Below the pieces are notes generated by a model that had not been told where the DNA came from, did not search any database, and saw only the letters and a program-made list of their open reading frames with translations. 64,000 nucleotides of DNA from Cololabis saira (Eukaryota; Chordata; Actinopteri; Beloniformes; Belonidae): assembly GCF_033807715.1 (NCBI RefSeq), contig NC_084597.1, forward strand, positions 7,830,369 to 7,894,368, written 5' to 3'. The position numbers and the translations under genes are program-made. Shown piece by piece: positions 25,478 through 36,551 of this stretch. Position 1 is the stretch's first letter. The number at the start of each line of letters is the position of its first letter.

Positions 25478-26023
25478 CTAGATTCGACCGGGGGCCACAT
25501 CTGCAAAAGGACTGTATGGAGAGGGCCGCACAATTTGAAAATGTGGGGGTTTTCAAAATGTATTTTGCACTCAAAGACGAAGACTTATGTAAATATAATA
25601 CATTTGTATTATACATTTGAATATATCTAGTTTACATATGAATTATGTATTAATTGTCTCCAGATTTAGTAATTGTGAATGTTAAATATAATATTCAGAT
25701 AAAGAAATATTATTTTGAATGCAAGTTCATTTTGAAACCATGCATTGTGCAAACTTAATGAAATTGATATTGACCTACTTTTAATAAAACACACCATAAT
25801 GACAAAGCACCACTTTCCACCAAGATTTCCTTATCTGAATATTATATTAAGCATTGAGCACAACCATTTTAGTCCATAGTAGCCAGTTATAAAAATATTA
25901 TTAAAAAAAAAAAATAAATAAATAAAAAAAATTTCAACAAACACCCCCTTTTTTGAAATATGACCAGGGGCCACATAAAAGCTCCTGGCGGGCCGCATGT
26001 GGGCCGCCAATTGAATATCCCTG
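25465..26023. mobile_element. hAT MITE, CAGGGGTATTCAA family, in the LINE
   Basis: Inverted ends CAGGGGTATTCAA and TTGAATATCCCTG are flanked by a perfect 8-bp duplication TTTTAAAA (25457-25464 and 26024-26031). It interrupts LINE ORF2 between the connector and the reverse transcriptase. Confidence 0.88.
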
Positions 26024-26518
26024 TTTTAAAAGGTCAATGCAATTACTGACTTCTGTTTGGGATAAGGGATGATCACAAAGATCTTTGTCTGAGTCATCGA
26101 GTCGAGGGGTGTTCTGTAGTGAATTTAAGAATGATAGAGTGTCTTTTTCAGAGTACTCTGATGTGTATAAGTTTTTGTAAAAAGCAGAACAGAAATTAGA
26201 TATAAGTTTTGGGTCGTCAGTTATACTGTTATTAATTCTTAGTTCATCAATGGTATTGATTTTTGCCTGATATTTTTCCAGTTTGAAAAAATATGCAGAG
26301 TTCTGTTCTCCCTTTTCCAACCATTGTTTCCGGGATCTGATAAATGCTCCTTCGGCCCTTCTTTTATAGATTGCATCAAGTTTCTCTTGTAAATCATACA
26401 TTTTAATTTCTGCTTCTTCTGTTAATGAGTCTGGCGAAGTTTGAGAAAAAAAAGATATGCCTTCGATAATGTCTTGTTCCTCCAATTTTTTAATTTTAGC
26501 AAGATCACTTCCATACAT
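25934..26518 (-). pseudogene. LINE ORF2 connector region
   Basis: An open frame between endonuclease and reverse transcriptase contains RAEGAFIRSRKQWLEKGEQN and AYFFKLEKYQ, a segment well conserved in L1/Tx1 ORF2 proteins. Its true end runs into the hAT insertion at 26023, so the last residues of the open frame are transposon sequence. Confidence 0.6.
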
Positions 26519-26680
26519 CAGGTATTTCGCTGACTCGTATTTAAATAGCTCCCAATTTGAACAAAATTAATTATATATTTTCGCCTTATTAAAATAGAAA
26601 GATATCAGTTGTGAAATTTTTGTTTTAACGTCCTCATATTTAAGAAGAGAATTGTTAAATTTCCGGTATTTAGCTTTATT

Positions 26681-27420
26681 CTATCGATCAGAGGGAAGCA
26701 GTTTAATTGAGATGAAGATAGCTTTGTGATCACTTAAAAGGCAAGGAGTAATGTTAACTGTAACATCTTGTTCATTAAATTGTTTGGAAATCAACCAGAA
26801 GTCTATGCGGGAAAGCCTTGTGTTATCTTTGTTACTCCAAGTGAACGTTGCTACATCTGGAAACTTGATTCTCCATATGTCTACTAAATCGTACCTTTCC
26901 ATAAAGAGTTTAATGAAAGTAATTCTGTTATTATCTTGTGCAGGTGGCCATCTATCAATCAGTGGATTCAAGGTTACATTAATATCTCCTCCAATTATAA
27001 TTTGTGAACTTGGAAATTTGGTTAACCAATGTTTAAGTCTACTCTCTATGTCTGCAAATAATTGAATGTTTTCTAGGTTAGAGTTGTATCCGTACACATT
27101 AAAAATAATCAGAATAATCTTATTATAGCTGACAATATGACAGATGAAGTGTCCTTTTGGGTCTGTGTCTGTGTTCAAAATGTCACCATTGTATCTATTT
27201 TTCATGGTTAGCACACCAGCTGATCTTTCTGTACCATGAGAAAACCATAAATCGTTACCCCATTGGGGTTCTCCAAAAATTCACATCACTTGAAACTGAA
27301 TGAGATTCTTGACAAAAACAAAAGTCTGTATTAAGCTGTTTAGTAAACAAAAATAAAGCTTTACGTTTTGTGATGTTTCTTAACCCCCTGGCGTTTAGGG
27401 AAACTATAGACAATTAAATC
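26681..27420 (-). pseudogene. LINE ORF2 apurinic-like endonuclease
   Basis: The N-terminus (27417-27215) reads SLNARGL and CFCQESHS, giving the catalytic Asn and Glu. A frame break follows near 27225-27255. The main frame, 27214-26681, has GGDINVTLNPLIDRW, SRIDFWLIS and SDHKAI, the Asp/Asn, Asp and Ser-Asp-His signatures of the APE-type endonuclease of L1 elements. One stop just before position 26690 separates it from the connector. Confidence 0.68.
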
Positions 27421-27618
27421 TTTTAGAATACAAAAAGGACTTATGAAATATAACGAACAAGTAGTTACACACTACTATCATGCTGAGCATTATCTGCACC
27501 GTAAACAGTCAACATAGTCGGTGACAAATTTTAAACGTTAATGAAGAGTCATGTAAAAAATAGAATCTAGCAAAATAAAGTTCCAATATGTGCCTAAGCT
27601 TTGAAATATAGTTCTTAA

Positions 27619-28419
27619 AGGTATTGTGACATGAAAAACACATTTTTCTTGGGTGTCTTGACATCAATTACACCCAAAAAACAACAAACTTTTAACATTC
27701 AGTGTATTGTGTGCTTTCTGGGATTTTCCGCATAACTATGCAAAAACGGTGCATGTGGTTTGGTGGCGGGCCGTTACGTAACGGCCCGCTAAATCCCCGC
27801 CCCCTCCACCCAGCTCCCTGCCTCCTCTCCTCTCCAGCGCACCATAAAGGCTGATTTATGGTTCCGCGTTACACCGACGCAGAGCCTACGGCGTAGGGTT
27901 ACGCGGCGACGCGCACCGTACGCTGAACCCTACGGCGTAGGCTCTGCGTCGATTTAACGCGGAACCATAAATCAGGCTTAACACGGAGCTGTTTAGAGCC
28001 TCTTTTGTTCTAATCACCGGAGGAGAACTGCTAAGAAGACCCGCGGCCACTGACTGGACTTAAGATAAGGGGACACTTTATTTACATGCCTTTATTTTTA
28101 TGATTGTTTGCTGTGGACTGTCTGCTTCGCCCTGCTGCTTTTCCGTGCATGCTTCGCCTGTCGCTCCCGGCTTAACTCTCCGACGCCGCTGTGAGCGTAT
28201 GGCTGGGCTGCAGTTTGGAGGAGGAGCGGCGCAATGATTGACAAGAAAGGGGGAAAAGGAAGCGTTTTTCACGGCGCAAAAAAACACTGTAATAAAAAGC
28301 CAGGAATGGAGTACTAGAGTGAAGTTTTTCTTGTTACACTCTTTTAGACACATTTGAGGGATGTTGGCCAAGACTTTTAATAGTGTTAAAAGCATGTTAA
28401 AAATGATGTCACAATACCT
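27619..28419 (-). mobile_element. TTAA-flanked element, AGGTATTGTGACAT family, copy B
   Basis: A second copy of the 24237 element in opposite orientation, with TTAA at 27615-27618 and 28420-28423. It also contains the Harbinger-like palindrome (27848-27980) and the related 105-codon frame at 28395-28078. It separates ORF1 from ORF2 of the LINE. Confidence 0.78.
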
Positions 28420-28854
28420 TTAAGATCAATTATTTTTTTTTTTTATTTTATTAACGAAATGTCTTCTTGTGAAATGAAATGACCCAATAAGAAGAAAAGA
28501 AAAAATACTCCCACAAGTTGGAGTAAACTCAAGTCTCCTTGCGATGTAGTCTTTATTTATAAACCAGTTCAAGCAGGCCAGGGGACTGAGTATGGATAAT
28601 GATCCAGGACTTAAAGAGGATGAGTAAAGTTTCTAAATCACATTAACCTCAGGTAATTTCTTGTCCGTTGATGAAGGCCCGTGCACCAATGTAGTATGCA
28701 GGTTTACCTTCACTGCGCGCCTTCTTCACCATGGGCCACATTTTCAACCTGGCCTCCCTGACGAGTTGAGAGAGATCCTCAGCAAAGCGGAGCTTGTTAT
28801 CATGCATGTAGGGATGATTTTTGGCAGACTTCCATACAGCATCTCTGTAGGACC

Positions 28855-29741
28855 TAGGGTTGCCACCCGTCCCGTAAAATACGGAATTGTCCTTTATTTG
28901 AGAAAAAAATGTTGCGTCCCGTATTGAACTAATACGGGACGCGATTTGTACCGTATTTTCATTAACTTTTACACCATATTCTAGTTGAATTATTGAAATA
29001 AGTTAACTTTTACACCATATTCTAGTTGAATTATTGAAATAAGTTAACTTTTACACCATATTCTAGTTGAATTATTGAAATAAGTTAACTTTTACACCAT
29101 ATTCTAGTTGAATTATTGAAATAAGTTAACTTTTACACCATATTCTAGTTGAATTATTGAAATAAATTAACTTTTACACCATATTCTAGTTGAATTATTG
29201 AAATAAATTAACTTTTACACCATATTCTAGTTGAATTATTGAAATAAATTAACTTTTACACCATATTCTAGTTGAATTATTGAAATAAATTAACTTTTAC
29301 ACCATATTCTAGTTGAATTATTGAAATAAATTAACTTTTACACCATATTCTAGTTGAATTATTGAAATAAATTAACTTTTACACCATATTCTAGTTGAAT
29401 TATTGAAATAATTGAACTTTTACACCATATTCTAGTTGAATTATTGAAATAAATTAACTTTTACACCATATTCTTCACCTGTAGGCTATATTACATCTGG
29501 GCTGATGTGGACATACGTAGCATAGGAGGATATTTCAGTTACTAGTATGGTTGTCTGTCTGTACAGTCATGCAAGTTCAATGCTATTAAAGCACTTTAAA
29601 CTTTAAATCAAAGCATTTTGTTTTTTCATATAAAATAAACACATTTTTATTCAGTTTAGAAGTTTTGGGGCTTTTTTTTGGCTCCTGCGCTGCTGAAATC
29701 AGGGCGTCCCTTATTTCTATTTCTGAAAGGTGGCAACCCTA
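28855..29741. mobile_element. hAT-like MITE carrying a minisatellite
   Basis: Ends TAGGGTTGCCACC and GGTGGCAACCCTA are perfect inverted repeats. The flanks share GGACC or AGGACCT, depending on the exact end, so the duplication is 5-7 bp as seen. More than half of the element is a 41-bp minisatellite. Confidence 0.7.
28962..29472. repeat. 41-bp minisatellite, about 12 units
   Basis: The unit begins TTAACTTTTACACCATATTC and ends ATTGAAATAAG or ATTGAAATAAA. It repeats with a 41-bp period from 28962. The first copies end in G and later ones in A, so the array grew from at least two variants. Confidence 0.92.
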
Positions 29742-30083
29742 GGACCTCAGAGCGAATCGGATGATGATGGCTCTTGGATTGGGGCTGTTATGTGCTGGTT
29801 TCCCGAGCCGATGTGCGACGTCGATAGCATCTGCTAGCTTATCCTTCCCTCCGGGCAGGATGTTCTGGCAAGCCTCTATGGCTTTTTCCTTCACATTTTC
29901 GGATGAGCTTTCGGCGACGCCATAAAGCTTTAGGTTCCACCTTCTCGAGTAGGACTCCAGCTAGCACATATGTGTCTGGAGGGTGGCAGCTTTACGCTCT
30001 TCTTCCTTGAGACGAGTATCGACATTCGCAATTTTCTTCTGTGTGTCTTTTATTTCACTGCACGCAAAGTCCAATGTTTTTTT

Positions 30084-30609
30084 TATGGAGCCAAATCAAG
30101 GCCAAAAGTTTTGCTAATTTGAAAATAAAATTTGAACCTGAAAATTCTTTTTTACAGTTTCAATTTTATTTTTTTCAGTATCAGATCTTTTTTTCAGTTT
30201 CAAATCTTTTTATTTCAGTTTCAAATCTTTTTTTCAGTTTCAAATCTTTTTTTTTCAGTTTCACGTCTTTTTTTTTCAGTTTCACTTCTTTTTTTTTCAG
30301 ATTCAAATTTTTTTTTCAGGTTCAGACTTTTGGCCCCGATGTGGCGTGGGGGGCGTGGCATCAACTGAGAGGGGCGTGGCATCATGAGTGACAGCAGAAA
30401 AAAAAGAAGTGAAACTGAAAAAAAAGACGTGAAACTGAAAAAAAAAGATTTGAAACTGAAAAAAAGATTTGAAACTGAAATAAAAAGATTTGAAACTGAA
30501 AAAAAGATCTGATACTGAAAAAAATAAAATTGAAACTGTAAAAAAGAATTTTCAGGTTCAAATTTTATTTTCAAATTAGCAAAACTTTTGGCCTTGATTT
30601 GGCTCCATA
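30084..30609. mobile_element. Foldback element, TATGGAGCC family, short copy
   Basis: A nearly complete palindrome. Arms of about 250 bp start TATGGAGCCAAATCAAGG and consist largely of a 16-20 bp motif built on TTTTTTTCAGTTTCAAATC, repeated six or seven times per arm, then a GC-rich centre with GGGGCGTGGCATCA. A 6-bp duplication TTTTTT fits the flanks. It interrupts LINE ORF1. All open frames here are translations of the Phe/Ser-rich repeats. Confidence 0.8.
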
Positions 30610-31084
30610 TTTTTTCATCCCCTCTATCTTCAAAGTGTTTTGGTCAATTTTCAGTTTTCACTCACCAGCCTTTTAATGGCGTCTGACCGCTCGTTAATGA
30701 GTTTAGAGAGAGTGGATATGACGGCATTGTCTTGTGACTTGTGCCCACGTTCTGTTTCAAAAAGACCCTTTTTTGCTATTGGAGATTCACATGGAGTCAC
30801 GGGTAGCGAGGGGAAATATTCCGTCATTGTGACCGACACAGGCACAGGAGGTGCGGGGTTGACATAGTCATGACACGAGGATATCAGCGCATTACCTGGG
30901 TTGGCTTCAGGTGTGAGGGTTTTACTTTTTTGCATCCTTTTCCTGTCTCGACTCGACATTAGGTTGTCTTCAGTTGTCAAAGAAGTTAGTCCAATTGTTG
31001 TGAATGTTGTTCATATAAGAACTTCTTCGTTTTTTACCGGTTAAAACTTTTTTGTGCAGGAGCTCCGCAACAACGACCTCACTC

Positions 31085-31098
31085 GGCAGCCATCTTGG
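31085..31098 (-). promoter_or_regulatory. YY1-type motif in the LINE 5' UTR
   Basis: On the minus strand CCAAGATGGCTGCC lies about 105 bp upstream of the ORF1 start. Mammalian L1 5' UTRs carry a YY1 site of this form near their start, so this may mark the LINE promoter. Inference from motif and position. Confidence 0.35.
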
Positions 31099-31312
31099 CT
31101 CGCGAACAGCAGTTCAACAAGTCGGTGCTGTCAGTGCTGCGTTTATAAGGACAGTGACGTCCGACTGCTAGCTGTTTGACCAATCAAAACATTCCATTTT
31201 GGTAAAAAAAAAAATGTATTGGTGATTTTTATTGGTTATACAGTCTACGGGTTTCTCCGATTCTAGCTGCCCCAATCCCTAAAAAAAACAAAGAGGCTCG
31301 GCCATGAGTGCC

Positions 31313-32110
31313 TTACGGAGCCCCTAAAGGGACACGGATTTATTTTTTTTTTATATAATGAGTTTTAAGCGTGCGCGTGAAACCTTTACGCGCGCGCATA
31401 AAACCTTTAAAGGAGCATGAGGCTCCTTTTAAGAAATGAGACTCTCTAGTGCCACCCTTCACCACGACGGCCGTTGGGGGTACTGCAGTCAACAGTGAAG
31501 CCGGCACGGGAGAAAGGGGAGAACGTGCATGACGTCACATCCGCAGGACAGCGCGGGAAATTCGGGACCGAATTGCAGAACATTTTGCAGCAACAGCCTG
31601 TTCAAGGCAAAGGAGAGATACACTAGAGGGCTCATTCTTTTGGGTTTGGAACGCTTCATCTGACATTATTACTAGAAAACTTAAAATGTATACGGATTTT
31701 TTTCATAAATCCTGCCACAATCCGGCCTCAAGCTCCTTTAAGTGAGCACGTAAAGTTGTTTATGCACTCACTAAAAAGTTTCACGCGCTCTCGCAAAACT
31801 TATAAGTGAGCGCCTAAAAGTTGTTCTACGTGAGCGCGTAAAAACAAGTACCTGATGGGAGTTTTGCTGGAACAGGAGACCCTCCAGTTGCGCCCTGCTC
31901 TGTTTATGAATGGAAATGACATTACAGGATTTAGCTTAGCTATATTTTAACCTGGGACTCCATTATAAGGACATTACCACTTTGCTTGCAAGTAAACAAC
32001 TTTACGTGCTCACTTAAAGGTTTTACGCACGTGCGTAAAGGTTTCACGTGCACGCTTAAAACTCATTATAAAAAAAAAAAATAATCTGGGTCCCTTTAAG
32101 GGCTCCGTAA
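31313..32110. mobile_element. TIR element with TTACGGAGCCC ends
   Basis: The left end TTACGGAGCCCCTAAAGGGA and the inverted right end TTACGGAGCCCTTAAAGGGA are long inverted repeats, continuing into T-rich/A-rich runs and AGTTTTAAGCGTG motifs. The interior contains about 210 bp (31530-31740) shared with the element at 33007. No coding frame is seen. Confidence 0.65.
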
Positions 32111-32655
32111 TATATAGTCTGGATGACCATGAACACATCACAAGTGGTTTGAAAACAATCGGTGTTATGTATCACAAGTTTTATGGGTGTTGAATTCATT
32201 TGGTGTTGAATTCATTAAACCTCATGAAATCATCATTGAACCTCATTAAATCAGCCCATAATATGATTTTATAATAATTACTCTCTTGTGATATATAGTC
32301 TAGATGACCATGAACACATCACAAGCAATATGACCAAAATCAGTGGTATGTATCACAAGTTAAATTGGATGTCTTTGATTGTCGAATATCCAATATCCAA
32401 TATCAAACCAATTCAACCGCGGTACTTTAGACACCTCTGAAATGTAGTCATACTTGTTAGCAGCTGCAACAAAGTTGGTCAACTCTTGACTGCTGTCCCT
32501 TCATTACACAAAAGGGTTGTTATCGTTCTTCTGATTAGTTCATCAACATGTCAAGTCATGTTTATTTTGCATTAAAATAGGAGCAGAGCTCAGTTCTGTG
32601 GGCACAGCGAAAGGTGGTCTGTTTTGAAGTTAGATAGGAAGGAAAACTCTGAATG
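32111..32655. repeat. Partial tandem duplication of ~180 bp
   Basis: ATATATAGTCTGGATGACCA (32111) and ATATATAGTCTAGATGACCA (32292) begin two related segments that share ATGAACACATCACAAG and GTATCACAAGTT. The remainder to 32655 is unassigned. Confidence 0.55.
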
Positions 32656-32663
32656 TAAGAAAC

Positions 32664-33740
32664 CAGGGGCGTCAATTGGGTATGAAGGTACGGCAGCCGC
32701 CACACCTTTGCTTCAGGGGAAAATGTAAATGTTTGTTTTTTAAATACATTTATGGAATTATTCTGTGTCCATTTGTATTGATTATTCTATTACTTAATAC
32801 ATATAGAATAACTACAAATGCAAATCAGAACAACATGATTGATTTCACTAGTTATTATACACTGCAAAAACTCAAAATCTTAACAAGAATATTTGTCTTA
32901 TTTCTTGTTAAAATGTCTAATTTTTAGTCAAAAAAAAATCTCATTACATTTAAGACAAGACTCAAAAACAACCATTTTCACCTGTTTCAAGTAGATTTTC
33001 ACTTAAAGGAGCTTGAGGCCGGATTGTGGCAAGATTTATGAAAAAAATCCGTATACATTTTAAGTTTTCTAGTAATAATGTCAGATGAAGTGTTCCAAAC
33101 CCAAAAGAATGAGCCCTCACATCCGCAGCCCAGCGCGGGAAATTCGGGACCGAATTGCAGCACATTTTGCAGCACACAGCCTGTTCAAGGCAACGGAGAG
33201 ATACACTAGAGGATCATTCTTTTGGGTTTGGAACGCTTCATCTGACATTATTACTAGAAAACTTAAAATGTATATGGATTTTTTTCATAAATCCTGCCAC
33301 AATCCGGCCTCAAGCTCCTTTAAAACAAGTAGAAAAATCTGCCAGTGGAACAAGATTTTTTTGCTTGTAATGAGAAGATAAATCTTGTCCCACTGGCAGA
33401 TTTTTCTACTTATTTCAAGTGAAAATTTACTTGAAACAGGTGAAAATGGTCAAATAACAAGTTATTTTTCTGGTAATGACTCTTGTTTTAAGTGTAATGA
33501 GATTTTTTGACTAAAAATGAGACATTTTAACTAGAAATAAGACAAATATTCCTGGTAAGATTTTGAGTTTTTGCAGTGAGTGAGACTGCATTTGAAAAAG
33601 TTTCAATTTTCTTGACCACACAGATAAGCTACACAAACTTCTGTGATGAGTATTTGCTGGACGTGTTGATTGATACTCTAGTTAAGTTCTGTGACTCGTA
33701 ACCTTGCCATACCTTAGCTTCCACTGAATTGACGCCGCTG
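32664..33740. mobile_element. hAT MITE, CAGTGGCGTCAATT family, copy 2
   Basis: The left end CAGGGGCGTCAATTGGG and the inverted right end CAGCGGCGTCAATTCAG are flanked by the perfect 8-bp duplication TAAGAAAC (32656-32663 and 33741-33748). It is collinear with the copy at 18783 except for a 313-bp insertion at 33007-33319. Confidence 0.88.
33007..33319. mobile_element. TTAA-flanked palindromic MITE
   Basis: Ends AGGAGCTTGAGGCCGGATTG and the inverted counterpart are perfect inverted repeats flanked by TTAA (33003-33006 and 33320-33323). Both halves also match over CATTTTAAGTTTTCTAGTAA, so most of it is a hairpin. It sits inside the hAT element at 32664. Confidence 0.82.
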
Positions 33741-33748
33741 TAAGAAAC

Positions 33749-34163
33749 CTGTGCAGTGCTTGATGAACTTCAGGGAAAATGTAGCTTGTGTGGACGCGAT
33801 CGTACGACGGAGTATTAGGTGAGATTTGTTGTACTGGTGAGATTTTTTTGTTGCACTTTTCTCTCCAAAGTAGCCTGTTTATAAGGGCCTGGCCCGCGTT
33901 AAGGTAACCATGGTTACCGGTGATACCTAAGTAGTGGCAACAAATAGCTGGAAAACATTGATCACGTGATAATATAGAGCACTGCAATGAATCAATGACC
34001 TAAAGTAAAAAAAAAAATATTTTCATAATAAATGCTCATAATAATAAAACATTTTTATTATTATTAAAAAAAAAATAATAATAAAAATGTTCATAATAAT
34101 GTACAGGGATCTACAAAAGACAGTCTGCAAAAAAAAAAAAAAAAAAAAAAAAAACCACAATCC
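33749..34163. other. Intergenic sequence downstream of add1
   Basis: Unassigned, with AT-rich runs (34010-34090) and a 25-base A-run at 34130-34154. On the minus strand that run becomes the T-rich element immediately after the add1 poly(A) signal. Confidence 0.5.
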
Positions 34164-34187
34164 AGCTGTTTTTCAAGGTAGTGTCTT

Positions 34188-34193
34188 TTTATT
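34188..34193 (-). terminator. add1: add1 polyadenylation signal
   Basis: AATAAA on the minus strand, followed after about 25 bases by GGATTGTGG and a long T-run, the usual GU/U-rich downstream element. Cleavage is expected near 34165-34172. No equally good signal lies closer to the stop codon outside the foldback element. Confidence 0.55.
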
Positions 34194-36551
34194 CATGGTT
34201 ATATAAGAGGCAAAACCATGACCAAAAAAAAACAAAATGGGTGAAGTCTTAAATTTGTATATGGAATAATAAGACATTTAGACTTAAAAGTAGCTCCGAC
34301 TGAAGAAACAAATCAGCATAGAGTTGTTTGACAACAGTTTATAAAAAACAAAACAAAAGAAACAACAGGTTGACTAATGACTATTGGGACATTAGTATTG
34401 TTATCAGCTATAGTAAAATGCTTGTTACAGTCGTTTATTAGAACATACTAAGCACTTTATATGCAGTCCTTCAGTTCTCAGCTTTTTTTTTTTTTTGCAA
34501 TACCTCCTACTGAGCCACATAAGCGTGTAATAAACCTTCAAATTTTATGCTATTGGCATGGTATTAATGCCCTGCAACCTCAAGTTTGAAGTCCTCTGCG
34601 GTCCGATTACAGTGAAATAACATAAGAAAAGTTTCTCCAGTGTACATTTTTACTGTCAACTGGAAACACAGGTATTCAGTACTCGGAGTAGTGTTTCACT
34701 CAGGAATATTTAGGTTAGAAGTTCTCAGAGATGTGATTGACCGTGTGGCTTCGTAACAGTGACATTGTTTTCACATTCTCAATAATAGGCTGCGACTAGT
34801 TGAAAGTAATGAATGGGTGACACTGGTTCCCCAAACAGTGGTTATACAAGAGGAGGTTCAGTTATCCCTGTAGCATCCTATAATGTAATAATTTCTTATA
34901 ATGTAATAATTTCCTGAAAATGTAAAAACGCCTGAAAATGTAATAAAATTTGCACTTAACTCAATCGAAAATGTAATAAAACCCAATAATGTAATACCTT
35001 CACCAATAATGTAATAAAATATCCTGACTGATATTGTAATAACATGTTTAACAATAATGTAATACCTTATTACGTTATTGGGAATTTATTACAGTACTCA
35101 AAGTCTGCAATTTAACCCAATAGTCATTCTGGTGTTTCAAATCCAGCGTATATAACATTCTTAGATACTTAAAACACAAAATGTAGAACTCTGGACTGAA
35201 AATAAACATATATATTACATTATTTGTCAAGTATTACATTATCAGTTTTGGGGGAAAAAAAAAAAAAGACCCACCTGAAAATGTAATAAATTCCCAATAA
35301 TGTAATAATGTATTACGTTATCGGTAAAAATGTTATTACAATATCAGTCAGGATATTTTATTACATTATTGGTCAAGTTATTACATTATTTGATTTTATT
35401 ACATTTTCAATTGAGTTAAGTGCAAATTTTATTACATTTTCAGGAAATTATTACATTATAGGGTGCTACAATCCCTCACACCAAATAATCAGGGTTCAAC
35501 CTATGTTTTGACAAAAAAGCAAAAGGGTTGACAGGAAAAAAAACAACACAAACTCAAATACGTATGACACAATATGTAGCATAACTACCGGTTTATGATT
35601 TTCAAATGGACAAAGAAGAAGTAAAAGAAGCAAATAAAGCAAAACAATTACATGAAAAACAATTGCACACATTCCTTCATAAAGACTTGCAGCCGGCGGC
35701 AAATACACTGCATGAAGCTTAATCACGAGCACAGCGCTCGCTCACACAGGAGGCGTGACTAAACCTTCGTGAACTACCACACGCTTAACATCGAAGGCTC
35801 TGACAAAGCTGCCCTTGGCTTTGCAGCGATGCAGACTGATACCTCTAATGAATTCTGTTTGCAAAAATATGTGACCAAATTTTACATGAAGACCAAAAGC
35901 CTGTGGAGGCGATAAGTGAAGACTAAAAAGTCAAACATCAGAGGTGGTTCAGGTTGAATGCAATGAGTTATGGTGTAATGGACTCCTTTTTCATGAGCAA
36001 AAAAACCCTTTTGAAATGCACAACTGTAGTTTTTCTTGGTCTGCTAAACTGTATTCACACGAGGTCACGGCCCAACTCCACCAGTTAAATAAAATAAAAC
36101 AAGCTTGTTCCTGTTTTTAAAGACACTTCTGACATATTTTGATACAGTCCCAATACATTCTAGTGGTTACAATGTTTAAGCAACGTTCTTTCAAAATAAG
36201 AGAAGGAAAAAAAGATCAAATTCTACAGCCTCACATTTCATGTGTTTGTGTCAGTGTGTGGTTATAAACATGCATAAAAGGCCAGGTGGCGTGGACAAGA
36301 CGAATCGCTTCAATCACAACTAAAATCTGCTAATAATTAAAAACCTTTGTGCACTCATTTTTAAATTGTATACAAAATTGGCACACGCTAACAAGGAAAA
36401 TAGGTTAATAAGCCAGCAGCAAATAATGTCTAAACAAAAACTTAACTGTGTGTAAGTGTGGCTTGCTCGAAGGGTGCAACGATAAAAGACAAAAAGCAAA
36501 AATTAAAAGAAGAAGAGGCCGGCTTTGAGCATCGATTCAACATTCTCCAAT
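34194..36551 (-). other. add1: add1 3' UTR
   Basis: About 2.36 kb from the stop codon to the poly(A) signal, with no other coding frame. It contains a 0.6-kb foldback transposon at 34869-35470, which is not expected to be conserved. Extent is inferred from the poly(A) signal; transcript data would be needed to confirm it. Confidence 0.55.
34869..35470. mobile_element. Foldback element in the add1 3' UTR
   Basis: Arms of about 220 bp start TGTAGCATCCTATAATGTAA on the left and (inverted) TGTAGCACCCTATAATGTAA on the right. They are built from repeats of AATGTAATAA(AA) spaced 15-30 bp apart. The 5-bp direct repeat ATCCC flanks the element (34864-34868 and 35471-35475). No coding capacity. The arms contain many AATAAA hexamers on both strands. 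Confidence 0.85.

Larger units (their letters stand above)
28650..30980 (-). pseudogene. LINE ORF1 (L1/Tx1 type), interrupted
   Basis: Three pieces form one ORF1: 30980-30651 (starts MTTEDNLMSSRDRKRMQKS), 30083-29742 (YSRRWNLKLYGVAESSSENV and DKLADAIDVAHRLGKP) and 28854-28660 (YRDAVWKSAKNHPYMHDNKL and ARSEGKPAYYIGARAF). The middle and last pieces are the RNA-recognition-like and C-terminal domains of L1-type ORF1 proteins. The junction FALRS/YRDAVW rejoins in frame when the hAT element 28855-29741 is skipped. A stop codon occurs in the middle piece just before LESYSRRWNL. Confidence 0.65.
21341..31200 (-). mobile_element. L1/Tx1-type LINE, near full length, split by nested insertions
   Basis: All domains of one L1-type LINE occur in order on the minus strand: a 5' UTR (about 31200-30990) with AAGATGGCTGCC, ORF1 (30980-28650), endonuclease (27420-26681), connector (26518-25934), reverse transcriptase (25477-23884) and C-terminal Cys/His domain (23582-21455). 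The 3' end has AATAAA and an A-run at about 21336-21360. Insertions at 22420-23185, 24237-25049, 25465-26023, 27619-28419, 28855-29741 and 30084-30609 explain nearly all breaks; where sites can be compared the reading frame rejoins across them. Net LINE length is about 6 kb. The frames carry only occasional stops, so the copy was fairly young when invaded. Confidence 0.75.

Noticed and set aside
28962..29472. CRISPR-like regular repeat array
   Set aside because: The 41-bp units are directly adjacent with no unique spacers and the sequence is eukaryotic; it is a minisatellite.
30041..30574. Phe/Ser-rich membrane-like proteins on both strands
   Set aside because: Translations of CAGTTTCAAATC repeats in a foldback element; the mirror frames on both strands prove a palindrome artefact.
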